From Streptomyces candidus (GTDB taxonomy: Bacteria > Actinomycetota > Actinomycetes > Streptomycetales > Streptomycetaceae), in assembly GCF_014207445.1 (NCBI RefSeq), contig NZ_JACHEM010000002.1:248001-312000 (forward strand): DNA of 64,000 nucleotides, in the 5' to 3' direction. The position numbers and the translations under genes were made by a program. Positions 62,072 to 64,000 of the stretch are shown one piece after another. Below the pieces are notes generated by a model that saw nothing but the letters and a program-made list of their open reading frames with translations, was not told where the DNA came from and ran no database searches. Position 1 is the first letter of the stretch. Every line of letters starts with the position of its first letter.

Positions 62072-64000
62072 TCAGCAGGCGTCGGCGCCCGCCCTCACCA
62101 GCAGCGCCACCGGACGCTCCGCGAACAGCTCCGCCAGCAGTACCGGCCCCTCGAATACCCGCCCCTCCCCGAGCCGGTCCGCCCACCGCCCCTCCGGCAG
62201 TTCCAGCACCGTGTCCAGCCAGCCGCCCGCCTCCGCCAGGCGCCGCGACAGCCGGGTGACCGCGGTGATCGCCTCGCCGGAACGGACGAACGCCAGACAG
62301 TGGCCGGCGGACGCGCCACGGGCGGACAGCGGGGTGTACGTCGCCGTCTCGCCGTAGACGTCGGGGCGGTCACGGCGCAGCCGCAGTGCCGCCGCCGTCA
62401 GGGCCAGTTTCTCGTCCGAGAGGCCGGCCGGCACCTTCGCGCCGAACGGGCCCGGTTTCCCGTCCGCGCGTGCGAGCGCCGCGACGTCGAACACGGCCGG
62501 ACGCCGGTTGTCCGGGTCGACCAGCGCCAGGTACTCCCGCTCCGTGCCCTGGTACAGCTCGGGCACCCCCGGCATCGTGAGGTGCACCAGTGCCGCGCCC
62601 AGGACGTTGGCTCGCACGAAGGGGGCCACTTCGCGGGAGAACAGGGATAGTTCGTAGCGCACCGAGCCGCCGGGACCCGTCCGCACGAACGTCTCCAGCG
62701 CCTGCTCGTACGCCGCGTCCTGCTCCGTCCAGCTGGTGTGCAGCCCCGCCTCGCGTGCCGCCTTCAGCAGCGCCGGAACCAGCCGGTCCGCACCCGCCTC
62801 CGGGAACGCGGCAGCGGTCTGCCAGGCCACCCACGCCGCGTGCGGGTCCGGCGGCACCGCGGCTCCCGCCACCCGGTCCAGCAGCCCCGCCCACTCCCGC
62901 GGGCACTCCGTCAGCACCGCCAGCCGCGCCCGTACGTCCCCGCTGCGCTTGGTGTCGTGCGTGGACAGGACCGTCCCGGTGGCGGGCCAGTCCCGGGCCA
63001 GCCGCGCGCAGAACGCGTGGAACTCGTCGGGCGCGACGGCGGGCCGCCCGGGGTCCCCGCCCACCTCGGTCGCCGACAGCAGCGGCACGTACCGGTAGAA
63101 AGCGGTGTCCTCCACCGACTTCGCCCGCAGCGCCGACGAGGTCTGCGCGAACCGCGCGCAGAACGCCCGGTGGTCGGGGCCCGAGCCCAGCCGCCCGAGC
63201 GCCAGCTCCCGCACGACGTCCACCGCGTCGGCCTCCTCCGGCACGGCGAACACCGCCTTCGCCTCGCGTACGGCGTCGAGCGGCAGCGTCGCCTCCGCCT
63301 CCTCGGGCGTGGGCCCGCCCGCCGCGACGTACGGGCGGTACACCGGCATCCGTACGAGCAGCTCGCGCAGGGCGGTGCGCAGCGCCCAGGGGGCGTGGTC
63401 GCGCAGCCCCGGTTCCGCCGCACAGATCCGGGCTGCCGTGCGCACCAGGTACGCGGTCTCCGACGCCAGTTCGTGGGTGAGGACGCGGTACGCGGCGCGG
63501 CGGGTCGTGGCGGCCCAGTAGCCGCCCCGGTCGCCGAGCGGGTCCGCGAACGCCCGGTAGAGTTCGGTGAGTTCGTCCGCGCCCGTGGGATCGTTGAACA
63601 CCCCGTCGATCCTGTGCAGGGCGTCGTACCCCGTCGTCCCGGCGACCGGCCAGTCGGCGGGCAGCCGCTCCTCGCCGGTGAGGATCTTCTCCACCACCGT
63701 CCACACCGTGCGGCCCGAGCCGTCCACCGCGTCCGTGGTGGCCTCGGACAGCTGCCGCAGGTAGTCGCCGGGGGAGGCGAGGCCGTCGGGGTGGTCGATC
63801 CGCAGCCCCTCCACGACTCCGTCCCGCACCAGCTCCAGAATCTTCGCGTGCGAGGCGGCGAACACCTCCCGGTTCTCCACCCGTACCCCGATCAGGTCCG
63901 AAATGGTGAAGAAGCGGCGGTAGTTGAGCTCGGTGCGGGCCAGCCGCCACCACGCCAGCCGGTAGAACTGGGCGTCGAGCAGCTCCGGCAGCGGCAGCTT
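62072..64000 (-). CDS. treY: Malto-oligosyltrehalose synthase, C-terminal part (truncated by window edge)
   Basis: The frame runs uninterrupted from its stop at 62072 to the end of the window, about 643 residues, so the N-terminal part lies outside. It converts the reducing-end alpha-1,4 bond of maltodextrins to trehalose. ELNYRRFFTISDLIGVRVE, VVEGLRIDHPDGLASPGDYL and STHDTKRSGDVRARL are TreY signatures, and MPGVPELYQGTEREYLALVD lies near the C-terminus. With treZ it forms the TreYZ route from glycogen to trehalose. Confidence 0.95.
   Translation of the reverse strand, partial: KLPLPELLDAQFYRLAWWRLARTELNYRRFFTISDLIGVRVENREVFAASHAKILELVRDGVVEGLRIDHPDGLASPGDYLRQLSEATTDAVDGSGRTVWTVVEKILTGEERLPADWPVAGTTGYDALHRIDGVFNDPTGADELTELYRAFADPLGDRGGYWAATTRRAAYRVLTHELASETAYLVRTAARICAAEPGLRDHAPWALRTALRELLVRMPVYRPYVAAGGPTPEEAEATLPLDAVREAKAVFAVPEEADAVDVVRELALGRLGSGPDHRAFCARFAQTSSALRAKSVEDTAFYRYVPLLSATEVGGDPGRPAVAPDEFHAFCARLARDWPATGTVLSTHDTKRSGDVRARLAVLTECPREWAGLLDRVAGAAVPPDPHAAWVAWQTAAAFPEAGADRLVPALLKAAREAGLHTSWTEQDAAYEQALETFVRTGPGGSVRYELSLFSREVAPFVRANVLGAALVHLTMPGVPELYQGTEREYLALVDPDNRRPAVFDVAALARADGKPGPFGAKVPAGLSDEKLALTAAALRLRRDRPDVYGETATYTPLSARGASAGHCLAFVRSGEAITAVTRLSRRLAEAGGWLDTVLELPEGRWADRLGEGRVFEGPVLLAELFAERPVALLVRAGADAC

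Noticed and set aside
1..64000. CRISPR arrays, tRNA or rRNA genes, insertion sequences, attachment sites
   Set aside because: No spacer-repeat pattern, cloverleaf, rRNA-like stretch, transposase or integrase motif was found by eye; a covariance-model search would be needed to exclude small RNAs.

Overview
The window is chromosomal DNA from a Streptomyces-type actinomycete. It is very GC-rich with strong third-position G/C bias, many GTG starts, GTGA/ATGA gene overlaps and frequent leaderless-type promoters. Core genes (dnaE, murC, hemE, dxs) sit beside typical Streptomyces genes (SpoIIE phosphatase, PPK2, treY/treZ, FHA and DUF families). I recognised no rRNA, tRNA, CRISPR array, prophage or insertion sequence.

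Layout. 1-3.6 kb: a sugar ABC operon of xylose type (binding lipoprotein, ATPase, permease), closed by a strong terminator. 3.7-9.1 kb: dxs, an APC amino-acid permease and a membrane glycosyltransferase. 9.2-15.4 kb (minus strand): an NYN-domain protein, the fadB/fadA beta-oxidation pair, RNase D and an orphan response regulator. 15.5-22.5 kb: a haem block with hemE, cgoX and chdC, the signature of the coproporphyrin-dependent pathway, interleaved with DUF3000, a CoA-disulfide-reductase-like flavoprotein and a DUF4349 lipoprotein. 22.6-27.8 kb (minus strand): a secreted TAP-type peptidase, a DUF692 (MbnB-like) enzyme fused to a second domain, a DUF4142 protein and a Pth2-like hydrolase. 27.9-31.7 kb: an AIM24 protein with a small ABC exporter, a polysaccharide deacetylase lipoprotein and a GNAT enzyme. 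31.8-41.7 kb: a methanogen-output-domain protein with a PAS-GAF-SpoIIE phosphatase, PPK2, a Tat-exported PhoX-type protein, OsmC, ZapE, a RibD-type reductase, murC and msrB. 41.8-42.9 kb: a decayed patch with an intact RHH antitoxin, a frameshifted PIN toxin and the remnant of a regulatory ATPase.

42.9-48.9 kb is a divergent 5-oxoproline (pyroglutamate) locus. pcp and the DUF979/DUF969 membrane proteins lie on the minus strand; a GntR regulator and pxpA, pxpB, pxpC lie on the plus strand. Together they could release pyroglutamate from peptides, move it across the membrane and hydrolyse it to glutamate. The DUF969 gene appears frameshifted near its start, and pxpA and pxpB are separated by a 200-bp segment bounded by near-identical sequence. 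49-58.3 kb: a lamin-tail secreted protein, an orphan GAP1 protein, a chloramphenicol-phosphotransferase-like kinase, dnaE and a membrane dipeptidase. 58.4-64 kb: treZ and the 3' part of treY (trehalose from glycogen), with a GNAT gene and a DUF1707-FHA gene between them.

The least understood system is the DUF4142-DUF692 operon. Its enzyme keeps the expected iron ligands, carries a repeat-built linker and a fused partner-like domain, is preceded by the only TTA (bldA-type) codon I noticed in a coding frame, and lies next to a short Cys-rich reading frame of unknown status.
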